Origin: an uncultured Bacilli bacterium
GTDB taxonomy: Bacteria > Bacillota_I > Bacilli_A > RF39 > UBA660
Direction: 5' to 3'
Length of the DNA: 20,428 nucleotides
NCBI GenBank assembly: GCA_934085635.1
Contig: CAKOHL010000010.1
Location: 1-20,428, forward strand
Shown: positions 6,456 through 14,060 of the stretch, piece by piece
Numbering within the stretch: the stretch's first letter is position 1
Layout: every line of letters starts with the position of its first letter
Made by a program: the position numbers and the translations under genes
Notes under the pieces: generated by a model
Told to the model about the DNA's origin: nothing
Database searches by the model: none
Seen by the model: the letters and a program-made list of their open reading frames with translations, nothing else

Positions 6456-8435
6456 GTGGACAGAATAGATGAACTTGTAGAACTTTTGAATGAAGCTAAT
6501 TATAATTATCACGTTTTAGATAATCCAACTATTACTGATCAGGAATATGATAAGTATTTGAGAGAGCTAATTGATTTAGAGGACGAGTATAATTATGTTA
6601 GAGACGATTCTCCTACACAGAGAGTTGGTGGAGAAGTTTTAGATGGTTTTGAAAAGCATACTCATAAAATTCCTATGATGAGTTTGAGTAATGTTTTTAA
6701 TGAGGAAGAGATAAGGGATTTTGATAGTAAGATTAAAAAAGAAGGTATTAATCCTCAGTATGTGTGCGAGCTTAAGATAGATGGGCTTAGTGTTTCTTTA
6801 AATTATGAGAATGGTAAGTTTGTTAGTGCGGCCACTAGAGGAGACGGCACTGTTGGTGAGGATATCACAAATAATGTTAAGACAATTAAATCAGTTCCTC
6901 TTAGTTTAAAAAAACCTGTTAGCATTGAAGTGCGTGGAGAAATTTATATGCCTAAAAAGATGCTTAAGGAACTTAATATTAGAAGAGAGGCTGACCATTT
7001 ACCTTTGTTTCAAAATTGTAGAAATGCTGCTGCAGGTAGTATCAGGCAGCTTGATAGTAAAGTTGCTGCTTCTAGAGGTCTTGATACATTTATTTATCAT
7101 ATTCCTAATCCTAGTGATTATGGTTTAAAGACTCATTTTGAAGCTCTTGAATTTTTAAAGGAACTTGGTTTTAAGACAAATCCTAATAATAGATTAGTTG
7201 ATAATGTTGATGGTATTTTAGATTTTATTAGGGAAAAAGGAGAGAAAAGAGATTCGCTTAGTTATGATATAGATGGTGTTGTTATAAAAGTTAATGATGT
7301 AAAAGAACAACTAGAACTAGGGTCAACGGCTAAGTATCCTAAGTGGGCTACTGCGTATAAGTTTCCTGCTAAAGAGGTGCTTACTAAATTAACTGATATT
7401 ATATTTACTGTTGGTAGAACCGGGCAGATTACACCAAACGCTGTTTTGGATCCTGTTATAGTTGCTGGGTCAACTGTATCAAGAGCTACCCTTCATAATG
7501 AAGATTATGTTATTATGAAAGATTTAAAAATTGGCGATGTTGTATCAATTAGAAAAGCGGGGGATGTTATACCAGAAGTAGTTGAAGCTAAAAAAGATAG
7601 GCGTACTGGTGAAGAAAAAGATTTTCATATGATTGATGTGTGTCCTATATGTGGAGAAAAATTACATAAGGAAAAAGATATAGTAGGTAGTTATTGTATT
7701 AATAGTAAGTGTCCAGCTAGAAACATTGAAGGACTTTGTCATTTTGTTAGTAGGAATGCTATGAATATTGATGGTCTTGGGGATAATATTATAGAAGATT
7801 TTTATAATTATGGTTTTATTAAGAATTTTAGTGATATTTATAAACTATATAATCATAGAGAAGATTTAATTAAACTTGAAGGATTTGGTACTAAGAGTGT
7901 TGACAATTTACTTGAAGCAATAGATAAATCTAAGAATAATGGGCTTGAGAGGCTATTATTTGCAATTGGTATTAGTGGAGTTGGTGCTAAAACGGCCAAG
8001 GTGCTTGCTAAGAGGTTTGGATCTTTAGAAAATGTTATTAATGCTGATTATGATGTTCTTGTTAATATTCAAGATGTGGGGCCTATTATAGCTACTAATA
8101 TTATTAATTATTTTAAGGATTATAATAAATTTATAGAAGTTAAGAATTTAGTGGATTTAGGTATTAATACTAAATATTATGCAAGTAATTTAGAGAGTGA
8201 TCAAAGACTTGTTGATAAGAGGTTTGTTATTACTGGTTCGTTTGATTTTATTACTAGAGATGAAATTAAGAAGTTTATTGAGGATAGAGGTGGAATGACT
8301 AGTTCTAGTGTTAGTAAAAATACTAGTGTTGTTATAGTTGGTGAAGATCCTGGTAAAAAATATGATGATGCAGTGAGACTTAATATTCCTATTTGGACTG
8401 AAAATGAGTTAAAGGAGATTTTAGATTATGAATAA
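6456..8435 (+). CDS. ligA: NAD-dependent DNA ligase LigA
   Basis: This 659-residue ligase has the full domain order: domain Ia (YNYHVLDNPTITDQEYD near the N-terminus, the NAD-binding Tyr/Asp set), the adenylation domain with nucleophile K107 in KIDG, the OB fold, a Cys4 zinc finger (C396, C399, C414, C419), HhH repeats and a C-terminal BRCT domain (about 585-659). It seals nicks in replication and repair using NAD+. It starts with GTG at 6456 behind GGTGAT. The neighbouring pcrA-ligA pair is conserved in Bacillota, but here six genes separate ligA from the pcrA-CPBP unit. It overlaps the following small gene by 8 bases. It consumes NAD, which gives a loose link to the pnuC operon upstream. 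Confidence 0.96.
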   Translation: MDRIDELVELLNEANYNYHVLDNPTITDQEYDKYLRELIDLEDEYNYVRDDSPTQRVGGEVLDGFEKHTHKIPMMSLSNVFNEEEIRDFDSKIKKEGINPQYVCELKIDGLSVSLNYENGKFVSAATRGDGTVGEDITNNVKTIKSVPLSLKKPVSIEVRGEIYMPKKMLKELNIRREADHLPLFQNCRNAAAGSIRQLDSKVAASRGLDTFIYHIPNPSDYGLKTHFEALEFLKELGFKTNPNNRLVDNVDGILDFIREKGEKRDSLSYDIDGVVIKVNDVKEQLELGSTAKYPKWATAYKFPAKEVLTKLTDIIFTVGRTGQITPNAVLDPVIVAGSTVSRATLHNEDYVIMKDLKIGDVVSIRKAGDVIPEVVEAKKDRRTGEEKDFHMIDVCPICGEKLHKEKDIVGSYCINSKCPARNIEGLCHFVSRNAMNIDGLGDNIIEDFYNYGFIKNFSDIYKLYNHREDLIKLEGFGTKSVDNLLEAIDKSKNNGLERLLFAIGISGVGAKTAKVLAKRFGSLENVINADYDVLVNIQDVGPIIATNIINYFKDYNKFIEVKNLVDLGINTKYYASNLESDQRLVDKRFVITGSFDFITRDEIKKFIEDRGGMTSSSVSKNTSVVIVGEDPGKKYDDAVRLNIPIWTENELKEILDYE

Positions 8436-8790
8436 ATTTGTTAAATTAGCGCTTGTTCTAGTACTAGTTATAATAGTTATAGGAGCAATATTTTATGCTA
8501 AGCTTTTTGTGATAGGTAATAATAATTATCAAAATATAAGTGTTTCTAAAGTTACTGTGAGCGATAGTACGGTTAATGTTTATGGCTTATATACTGATAG
8601 TTCTAGCGCTTATAAAGATTATAAATATACACTTGTTGGTACCGAATTATATATAGAAGTTACCAATGTTAAGGTTTCTAGTAAATATAGTAAAGCTGAA
8701 TTTGAACTAAATGTACCAGTTAATGGTTTAAATGTTAATAATGTTTATTTAAGTGATGGAAAATCTGCTAAAGTTATATATAGTAAGTGA
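8428..8790 (+). CDS. Small membrane-anchored extracellular protein, unknown function
   Basis: The 120-residue chain has an N-terminal hydrophobic helix (about residues 5-27) and a Ser/Val/Tyr-rich, probably beta-strand, outer part with no Cys. There is no lipobox, so it is either a retained anchor or a cleaved signal. I do not recognise the family. In Bacillus, ligA is followed by the lipoprotein gene yerH (camS-like); this protein is much shorter and lacks the lipid Cys, so I do not equate them. Its ATG overlaps the ligA stop by 8 bases, so translation is coupled. A good terminator follows three bases after the stop. Confidence 0.7.
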   Translation: MNKFVKLALVLVLVIIVIGAIFYAKLFVIGNNNYQNISVSKVTVSDSTVNVYGLYTDSSSAYKDYKYTLVGTELYIEVTNVKVSSKYSKAEFELNVPVNGLNVNNVYLSDGKSAKVIYSK

Positions 8791-8792
8791 TT

Positions 8793-8815
8793 AACTCTTC
8801 TTGTAAGAGTTTTTT
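8793..8815 (+). terminator. Terminator after the ligA operon
   Basis: The stem AACTCTT / AAGAGTT (8793-8799, 8805-8811) has a five-base loop and is followed by T5. Confidence 0.8.
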
Positions 8816-8838
8816 CTTTCTAAATACTTCATATAAAC

Positions 8839-8867
8839 TGGAAATAAAAAATAAAATATAGTATAAT
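8839..8867 (+). promoter_or_regulatory. Promoter for the 154-aa/GGDEF/YihY operon
   Basis: TGGAAA (8839-8844), a 17-base spacer and TATAAT (8862-8867). It lacks the extended TG seen at most other promoters here. Confidence 0.5.
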
Positions 8868-8889
8868 AATTTCAAGAGGTTGGTGAACA

Positions 8890-9354
8890 ATGAAAAAAGT
8901 TATTAAGGAAAATAGAATATTATTTATATTAGCAGTGATTATTATAATTGCTTTAGTTCTTATAGGAGTAGGACTTATTAGTTATTTTTATGGAAATGAT
9001 ACTAATAGTTATGGTGATAGACTTAAAGATAAAGATAAATATCCTTTAAAGAGTACCTTAAGTGATGATATAAAAAGTTTATATACTAAGGGAGTTAATT
9101 CTGTTGAAGTTGATGTTAAGGGAAAGATTATATATATTATTATAGATGTTGAAGATGGAACAAGTAAAATTGATGCTGAAGGATATGCTGTTAAGTCACT
9201 TGAGAAATTTACAGCCGAAGAACTTGATTATTATGATATTCAATTTATGGTAACTTCAAAGAATGAAAAAGAAGTTGAAGGACAAAGCAAGATTTATCCA
9301 ATTGCGGGTGCCAAAAAGGCTAAGAATAGTCAGGTAATTTGGACTAATAATTAA
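8890..9354 (+). CDS. Membrane-anchored protein of unknown function (154 aa)
   Basis: The chain has a basic N-terminus, one TM helix (about residues 10-33), then a charged outer domain of mixed alpha/beta character. The outer part contains the pattern VNSVEVDVKGKIIYIIIDVE, then YYDIQFMVTSK, and ends GAKKAKNSQVIWTNN. I recognise no named family. It begins an operon: the GGDEF sensor gene starts 9 bases after its stop and the YihY gene follows that. The context hints at a partner or ligand-binding accessory of the sensor protein, but this is speculation. The ATG at 8890 follows AGAGGTTGG. Confidence 0.7.
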   Translation: MKKVIKENRILFILAVIIIIALVLIGVGLISYFYGNDTNSYGDRLKDKDKYPLKSTLSDDIKSLYTKGVNSVEVDVKGKIIYIIIDVEDGTSKIDAEGYAVKSLEKFTAEELDYYDIQFMVTSKNEKEVEGQSKIYPIAGAKKAKNSQVIWTNN

Positions 9355-9363
9355 GGAGTTATA

Positions 9364-11361
9364 ATGAAAGATAAGAAAAAATATTTTTTAATAGGTGGGC
9401 TTATAACACTTTTAGTCATAGTGGTTATTGGAATATTAATTTATGTGAATAATTCTAAAACTAATTATTCTTTTAGTGAGAAAAGTTTTATTAATTCTAA
9501 TGTTAATAATGTTATAGATGTTTCTATTGAAGGGTCTCTTCCTATATTTAGTAGTAATGGTAATGGAGTTTTTTATGACTTCCTAAATGATATGGAAAAG
9601 GATACAGGACTTACTTTTAATGTATCAATAAATGGAACTGGTGCTTATAATTTTGTTAATAAGAATAGTTTAGGTGATAATGATATTGAGTTTTATACAG
9701 ACCATTTTGTAGTTGTTAGTACTTCTGATAATGAAATTACTGATCTTTCATCTTTAAAGGATCAGGCTATTGCTGTTATGTCAGAGGATAATCAATATGT
9801 AACAGAGTATTTAAATGAATATGGGCTTAATTTGGATGGTTATGAACATTTTACTGATTTAAGTGATGCGATGGGTAATAGTATTTATTATGCTGTTCTT
9901 CCTATGCAAAAATATATTAATGAAATAGTTTATAATCAGTATAAGATAGTGTATCATATTGAGGGATTACATTCACATTATGTATTAAATTTAAGTGATC
10001 AAAATGCTACTATGAGTAAGATATTTATTAAGGCATTTAATAAGTGGAAGAGCAATGTTAATTCTAAGATTAATAGTCACTTTTTAGATTTATATTATAC
10101 TACTTATAATATTACTGAACTTGATAGAGATAGACTTACAAGTGATGATTTGATTGTAGGTTATATTGATAATATGCCTATTGAAGGTAAGCTTAATAGA
10201 AATTTTAGTGGTATTACTAATGAATATTTAAGTATGTTTGGTGATATGACTGGGGCTACTTATAAGTATATTGAGTATAAAGATATTAATAGTTTAATAA
10301 GTGCTTTAAATAATAAGAAAATAGATATTATGTATAATTATTTTAATCTTAATTCTGATAATTATAGTAAGACTGTAAGTTTAGGTAATATTGAATATGT
10401 TATTGTTACTCATCAAAATAATATTGAGAGTGTAAGTGGACTTTCTTCTATTAAAGATGATACTGTTAAGATGGTGGGGGAAACTAAACTTTATAATTAT
10501 ATTAATAGTAAAAATATTAAAACTGAAAAGTATGCTAATTATGAAAAACTTATAGATAGTTTAAGTGAAGATGATATTGTTATATTAGAAAAGAGTGTTT
10601 ATGATTATTATAAGAATAATAGTTTTAAAGAATTTAATATTAAATATATGAGTGATTCAAATGTTAGTAATAATTTCTTAATTAATAAAGATAATAGTAT
10701 TTTATATAATTTATTTAATTTCTATTTAAGTACACTTGGTGTTAAAGGTGTTAATAATATGGCTATTACTAATAGTGTTAATGCGGCAAGTGTTAATGTT
10801 GTTACTGAGTTTATTATTAGTAATATTACATATATTGTGTTATTAGTTGGTGCTGTTTTATTCTTGATGTTTAAATTTAATAAGAGGGTTAAAGTTACTA
10901 AGAAGATTAAGAAAGAAGATAAGATGCTTTATTTAGATGTTATGACTAATTTAAAGAATAGAAATTATTTAAATGATAATTTATCTTATTGGGAAGAAAA
11001 TAAAGTATATCCTCAAGCAATTGTGGTTGTTGATTTAAATAGTATTTCTGTTATTAATGATACTAAAGGGCACGAAGAAGGAGATAAGCAAATACAAAGT
11101 GCTGCTTCTATACTTATTAAGACTCAGAGAGAGAATAGTGAAATTATTAGAACAGATGGTAATGAATTTTTAATTTATTTGGTTGGTTATGAAGAGAATC
11201 AAATAGTTACTTATGTTAATAAATTAATGAAGGAGTTTAAAAATCTACCTTATGAATATGGCGCTAGTGTGGGATATTTTATGATTACTAGTGAAAGTAC
11301 TACAATAGATGATGCTATTAATGAGGCTGTACTTAAAATGAGGGAAAATAAAGGAGAATAA
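9364..11361 (+). CDS. Dual solute-binding-like sensor with C-terminal degenerate GGDEF domain
   Basis: The 665 residues contain an N-terminal TM helix (about 8-28), two successive extracellular periplasmic-binding-protein-like domains (about 45-245 and 255-455, the second typical of SBP_bac_3), a second TM helix (about 484-504) and a cytoplasmic GGDEF domain (about 520-665). The GGDEF half keeps DVMTNLKNRN and the NDTKGHEEGD block, but the signature is DGNEF (598-602), with Asp for the first Gly and Asn for the metal-binding Asp. The inhibitory RxxD site reads RENS. The C-terminal AD-x-A-MY region is also altered. It may be a weak or inactive diguanylate cyclase that works as a GTP or c-di-GMP reader, or as a dimerising output. 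The start follows AAGGAG. The YihY gene begins one base after the stop. Confidence 0.85.
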   Translation: MKDKKKYFLIGGLITLLVIVVIGILIYVNNSKTNYSFSEKSFINSNVNNVIDVSIEGSLPIFSSNGNGVFYDFLNDMEKDTGLTFNVSINGTGAYNFVNKNSLGDNDIEFYTDHFVVVSTSDNEITDLSSLKDQAIAVMSEDNQYVTEYLNEYGLNLDGYEHFTDLSDAMGNSIYYAVLPMQKYINEIVYNQYKIVYHIEGLHSHYVLNLSDQNATMSKIFIKAFNKWKSNVNSKINSHFLDLYYTTYNITELDRDRLTSDDLIVGYIDNMPIEGKLNRNFSGITNEYLSMFGDMTGATYKYIEYKDINSLISALNNKKIDIMYNYFNLNSDNYSKTVSLGNIEYVIVTHQNNIESVSGLSSIKDDTVKMVGETKLYNYINSKNIKTEKYANYEKLIDSLSEDDIVILEKSVYDYYKNNSFKEFNIKYMSDSNVSNNFLINKDNSILYNLFNFYLSTLGVKGVNNMAITNSVNAASVNVVTEFIISNITYIVLLVGAVLFLMFKFNKRVKVTKKIKKEDKMLYLDVMTNLKNRNYLNDNLSYWEENKVYPQAIVVVDLNSISVINDTKGHEEGDKQIQSAASILIKTQRENSEIIRTDGNEFLIYLVGYEENQIVTYVNKLMKEFKNLPYEYGASVGYFMITSESTTIDDAINEAVLKMRENKGE

Positions 11362-11362
11362 T

Positions 11363-12241
11363 ATGCTTGATAAATTTAAAAACTTTTGCTTAAATGTTTA
11401 TGAAATTATGATGAAGCCTGAGATGCTTACACTTCCTTCTAGTTTGGCTTATTATTTCGTTTTATCAATAGTGCCTATTATTTCTCTTTTACTTATGATA
11501 GCTAGTAGTTTTAATTTATCTACTAGTTTCTTAACTGAATTTTTTGAAAATAACTTTAGTGCAGAGTTAGTAAAGATGATTACTCCTCTTGTTACTAATC
11601 AGTCATTTTCTATAGGATTTATAATTTATATATTAGTTGCGTTTTTCTTGGCTAGTAATGGTAGTGATGCAATTATTGTTACTTCTAATCAAATATTTAA
11701 TATAGATAATAAAAATTATTTTAAGAGAAGAATTAAAGCATTTTTCTTAACAATTATACTATTCTTATTATTTACATTTATGTTAGTCGTGCCTGTGTTT
11801 GGTGAACAACTTATTTCTATTGCCGGGCATATTGGAATTGATAGTAGTATAATTGATGTACTTAAGGCTCTTTATCCTGTACTAAATTTACCATTAACAC
11901 TTTTAGTTTTATATTTTGGTATTAAATTAATTTTTATAATTGCGCCTGATGAGAAAATTAAGAGTAGTGATGTTAATAAGGGAACTATATTTACAACATT
12001 ATGCTGGGTTTTAGTTACCAATGTTTATGCTTATTATTTAAAACATATTGCAACTTATAATGTTTATTATGCAGGTCTTAGTACTTTAGTTATGCTTATG
12101 GTTTGGTTTTATTTTCTGGCGTTTGTGTTTGTAATGGGACTTTCATTTAACTATAGAATAGCTACTGAACATATTGAGAAAACTAATGCTATTAAATTAA
12201 AAGAGATTGAAGAAAAGGTTAAAGCGAGTAAGAAGCTTTAA
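11363..12241 (+). CDS. YihY/BrkB (UPF0761) family membrane protein
   Basis: The 292 residues have six TM helices (about 27-49, 83-105, 126-148, 171-194, 208-228, 237-261). The family's features are present: an early SSLAYYFVLSIVPI, an N-G-S-D turn after the second helix, and YAGLSTLVMLMVWFYF before the last. The family was once annotated ribonuclease BN in error and its true role is unsettled; it is an integral membrane protein, possibly a transporter. It is the last gene of the operon starting at 8890, with a GGAG site ahead of ATG 11363. The basic, helical C-terminus overlaps its own terminator, whose stem includes the stop codon. Confidence 0.85.
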   Translation: MLDKFKNFCLNVYEIMMKPEMLTLPSSLAYYFVLSIVPIISLLLMIASSFNLSTSFLTEFFENNFSAELVKMITPLVTNQSFSIGFIIYILVAFFLASNGSDAIIVTSNQIFNIDNKNYFKRRIKAFFLTIILFLLFTFMLVVPVFGEQLISIAGHIGIDSSIIDVLKALYPVLNLPLTLLVLYFGIKLIFIIAPDEKIKSSDVNKGTIFTTLCWVLVTNVYAYYLKHIATYNVYYAGLSTLVMLMVWFYFLAFVFVMGLSFNYRIATEHIEKTNAIKLKEIEEKVKASKKL

Positions 12242-12249
12242 TCTTTTTT
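12217..12249 (+). terminator. Terminator overlapping the end of the YihY-family gene
   Basis: GGTTAAAGC (12217-12225) pairs with GCTTTAATC (12235-12243), with one G-U, followed by T6. The stop codon TAA lies in the second arm, so the first arm is coding. Confidence 0.65.
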
Positions 12250-12439
12250 AGAAAAATGTGATAAAAGGGGTTAAAATTCTTGAAATTTTGTGATATTTGA
12301 GATTGAAATGGCAGGAATTTTGTTATTTCTTTAATAAAAAAAAGAGATTATTAATACTGAAACACTAAAGTAGCTCGTATAAAGTTGGGTTTAATTGACT
12401 TGAATTTTATGAAAAACACCTGGTAAGCAAAGTTGTTTA
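12250..12439 (+). other. Longest intergenic stretch, upstream of the fibre cassette
   Basis: About 190 bases lie between the YihY terminator and the stalk-1 promoter. I see no open frame with a ribosome-binding site and no recognisable riboswitch or tRNA. There is only a loose direct repeat of GAAATTTTGT-like sequence (12282 and 12314). In a window where most gaps are under 100 bases, this spare sequence could hold regulator sites. Confidence 0.4.
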
Positions 12440-12468
12440 TTGATTCTGTTATCTTTGTGTGGTATTAT
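12440..12468 (+). promoter_or_regulatory. Promoter for stalk protein 1
   Basis: TTGATT (12440-12445), 17 bases, then extended -10 TGG-TATTAT (12460-12468). It sits inside the longer open frame, which shows that frame's upstream start is not used. Confidence 0.7.
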
Positions 12469-12492
12469 TTTAATAGTAGGAGAGTGACTAGT

Positions 12493-13974
12493 ATGAATGA
12501 TAAAAGTCCTTATACAGATGAACAAAAGAAAATTATAGAGGAAGAAGGTTTGTATTTTGAAGAACCTAAAGATGATAAACGTAGAAAAGTAATTATTTTA
12601 CTTATTATTTTAGTTGCTTTACTTGGTGTTTTAACTGTTTATGTTACTTTGTCTAATCTTAATAATAATGATAATCCTGATTTTGATTTGTATGGTCTTA
12701 ATTATGATAGAGACGGAGATGGGATATGTGATTTAAATTGTGATACTAATAATGATGGTAAGGCTGATACAAATATAGATACTAATAATGATGGTAAACC
12801 AGATTTAAATATTACTTTTGGTAAAGGTAATACTCCATATTTTAATTTAGATAGAGATGGAGATGGTAAACCATATTTTAATTTAGTTGATCAAATGGAA
12901 GATGGTGTTTGCAAGCTTAATTGTACTGATAAAGATGGTAAAGTTAAATTAAATGTTGATTTTAATGGAGATGGTAAACCAGATTTAAATATAGATAAAG
13001 ATAAAGATGGTAAGGCTGATACTAATTTACCTTATGGAGATGGTATCACACCTATATTTAATGTTGAAGATGAAAATGGCAATAAGAAGAATCGTGTTAA
13101 TGAATGGGATGGAGATAGTAGTAAGAGTAATATAGATACAGATGGAGATGGAAGACCTGATATAAATATTACACTTGATGAAAATAAGGATCCATATTTA
13201 GATTTAGATACGGATGGAGATGGTAAGTCAGACGTTAATAAGGATTTTGATAAAGATGGTAAACCTGATGCTGATATTACTCTTCCTGGTGGTAAAGACC
13301 CTATATTTAATGTTACTGAGGATGGGGAAGAACCTGTTAGAAATTTAACACCTAAGACTGTAGATGGAAAAGATTTAAATGTAGATACAGATGGAGATGG
13401 TTTTCCTGATACTAATTTGGATGTTGAAGATAAAAATTATTGTCAATTAAATTGTGATATTAGTGGGGACTTAAAAGCAGATGTTAACTTAGATTTAGAT
13501 GGAGATGGACTTGCTGATACAAATATAGTTGATACTAAACCTGGTAGTGAAGATATTACTGAAATAGATACTAATAAACATTATTTTAATATACTTACTT
13601 TTAAAGATTTAGCAACTGATAATAAAACATTATCTCCTGGATTTACAGCAAGTAAGGAATTCGTGCTAGTGAATTCAAGTTTAAATGATATAGTTTATAC
13701 AATTAGTTTTAAGGATGTTAAGAATAATTTTGAAGGTAATGATTTAAAGTATTGGCTTATTGATATGAGTAATAATAAAGTTGTTACAAATGGTAGAGTT
13801 GTTGCACCAAAAAAGGATAGTAAGATAGTAGAGAATATTACGTTAAAGAGTAAGGAACAACATAGGTATCAATTATACTTTATATTTGAAGAAACTAATA
13901 AGAATCAAGATATTGATCAAGGTAAGACTTTTAGTGGAAAAGTTCAAATAGAAAATGCTAGTATTGTTAACTAG
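12493..13974 (+). CDS. Membrane-anchored DxDxDG-repeat stalk protein 1 with C-terminal TasA-like module
   Basis: I start at ATG 12493, behind TAGGAGAG, giving 493 residues. Order: a cytoplasmic head with the motif KKIIEEEGLYFEE (12-24), a TM helix (about 33-54) without an obvious cleavage site, about 14 acidic repeats of the form NhDxDGDGxPDhN (about 70-345), then a beta-rich domain (about 362-493). The repeats resemble thrombospondin type 3/EF-hand-like calcium loops. Three carry CxxNC pairs (CDLNC, CKLNC, CQLNC). The final domain has PGF (382-384) and NQDIDQGKTFSGKV (471-484), shared with the smaller downstream proteins. I infer an outward-pointing, calcium-stiffened stalk carrying a fibre-type domain at its tip. 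It has its own promoter and a terminator overlapping its last codons. Confidence 0.8.
   Translation: MNDKSPYTDEQKKIIEEEGLYFEEPKDDKRRKVIILLIILVALLGVLTVYVTLSNLNNNDNPDFDLYGLNYDRDGDGICDLNCDTNNDGKADTNIDTNNDGKPDLNITFGKGNTPYFNLDRDGDGKPYFNLVDQMEDGVCKLNCTDKDGKVKLNVDFNGDGKPDLNIDKDKDGKADTNLPYGDGITPIFNVEDENGNKKNRVNEWDGDSSKSNIDTDGDGRPDINITLDENKDPYLDLDTDGDGKSDVNKDFDKDGKPDADITLPGGKDPIFNVTEDGEEPVRNLTPKTVDGKDLNVDTDGDGFPDTNLDVEDKNYCQLNCDISGDLKADVNLDLDGDGLADTNIVDTKPGSEDITEIDTNKHYFNILTFKDLATDNKTLSPGFTASKEFVLVNSSLNDIVYTISFKDVKNNFEGNDLKYWLIDMSNNKVVTNGRVVAPKKDSKIVENITLKSKEQHRYQLYFIFEETNKNQDIDQGKTFSGKVQIENASIVN
12705..13527 (+). repeat. Array of ~14 degenerate DxDxDG coding repeats
   Basis: In-frame repeats of about 36 bases encode 12-residue units. 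The commonest exact core is GATACAGATGGAGATGG. The 35 bases at 13128-13162 recur exactly at 14387-14421 in the next gene. Confidence 0.85.
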
Positions 13975-13983
13975 TATTTTTTA
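13954..13983 (+). terminator. Terminator overlapping the end of stalk protein 1
   Basis: AATGCTAGT (13954-13962) pairs with ACTAGTATT (13970-13978), with one G-U, followed by T-rich sequence. The TAG stop is inside the second arm. Confidence 0.55.
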
Positions 13984-14026
13984 TTTACAATTGGTAATTC
14001 TAGTAGTAGAGTTTTGTGAAAAAATG

Positions 14027-14035
14027 TGTTATTAT
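14027..14035 (+). promoter_or_regulatory. Probable extended -10 promoter for stalk protein 2
   Basis: TGT-TATTAT, 25 bases before the chosen GTG. No good -35 is visible. Read-through from stalk 1 may also contribute. Confidence 0.4.
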
Positions 14036-14060
14036 TATATTTAGAATAGGAGAGGTTATT

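Noticed and set aside
3254..8790. Possible use of TGA as Trp (code 4), given the AT-rich genome
   Set aside because: Trp codons are TGG at conserved positions (for example in LigA, PnuC and the YihY protein), and TGA ends two genes at sensible places.
12309..12324. Sigma-54-like sequence TGGCAGG-N4-TTGTT
   Set aside because: The invariant -12 GC is GT, it lies over 160 bases from the nearest start, and a good sigma-A promoter sits much closer to the gene.
12250..12490. Cyclic-di-GMP riboswitch upstream of the cassette
   Set aside because: No GEMM-type conserved core could be recognised, and the predicted leader is only about 18 bases.
12433..12492. Upstream 20-codon extension of stalk 1
   Set aside because: It covers the -35/-10 promoter and has no ribosome-binding site; ATG 12493 does.
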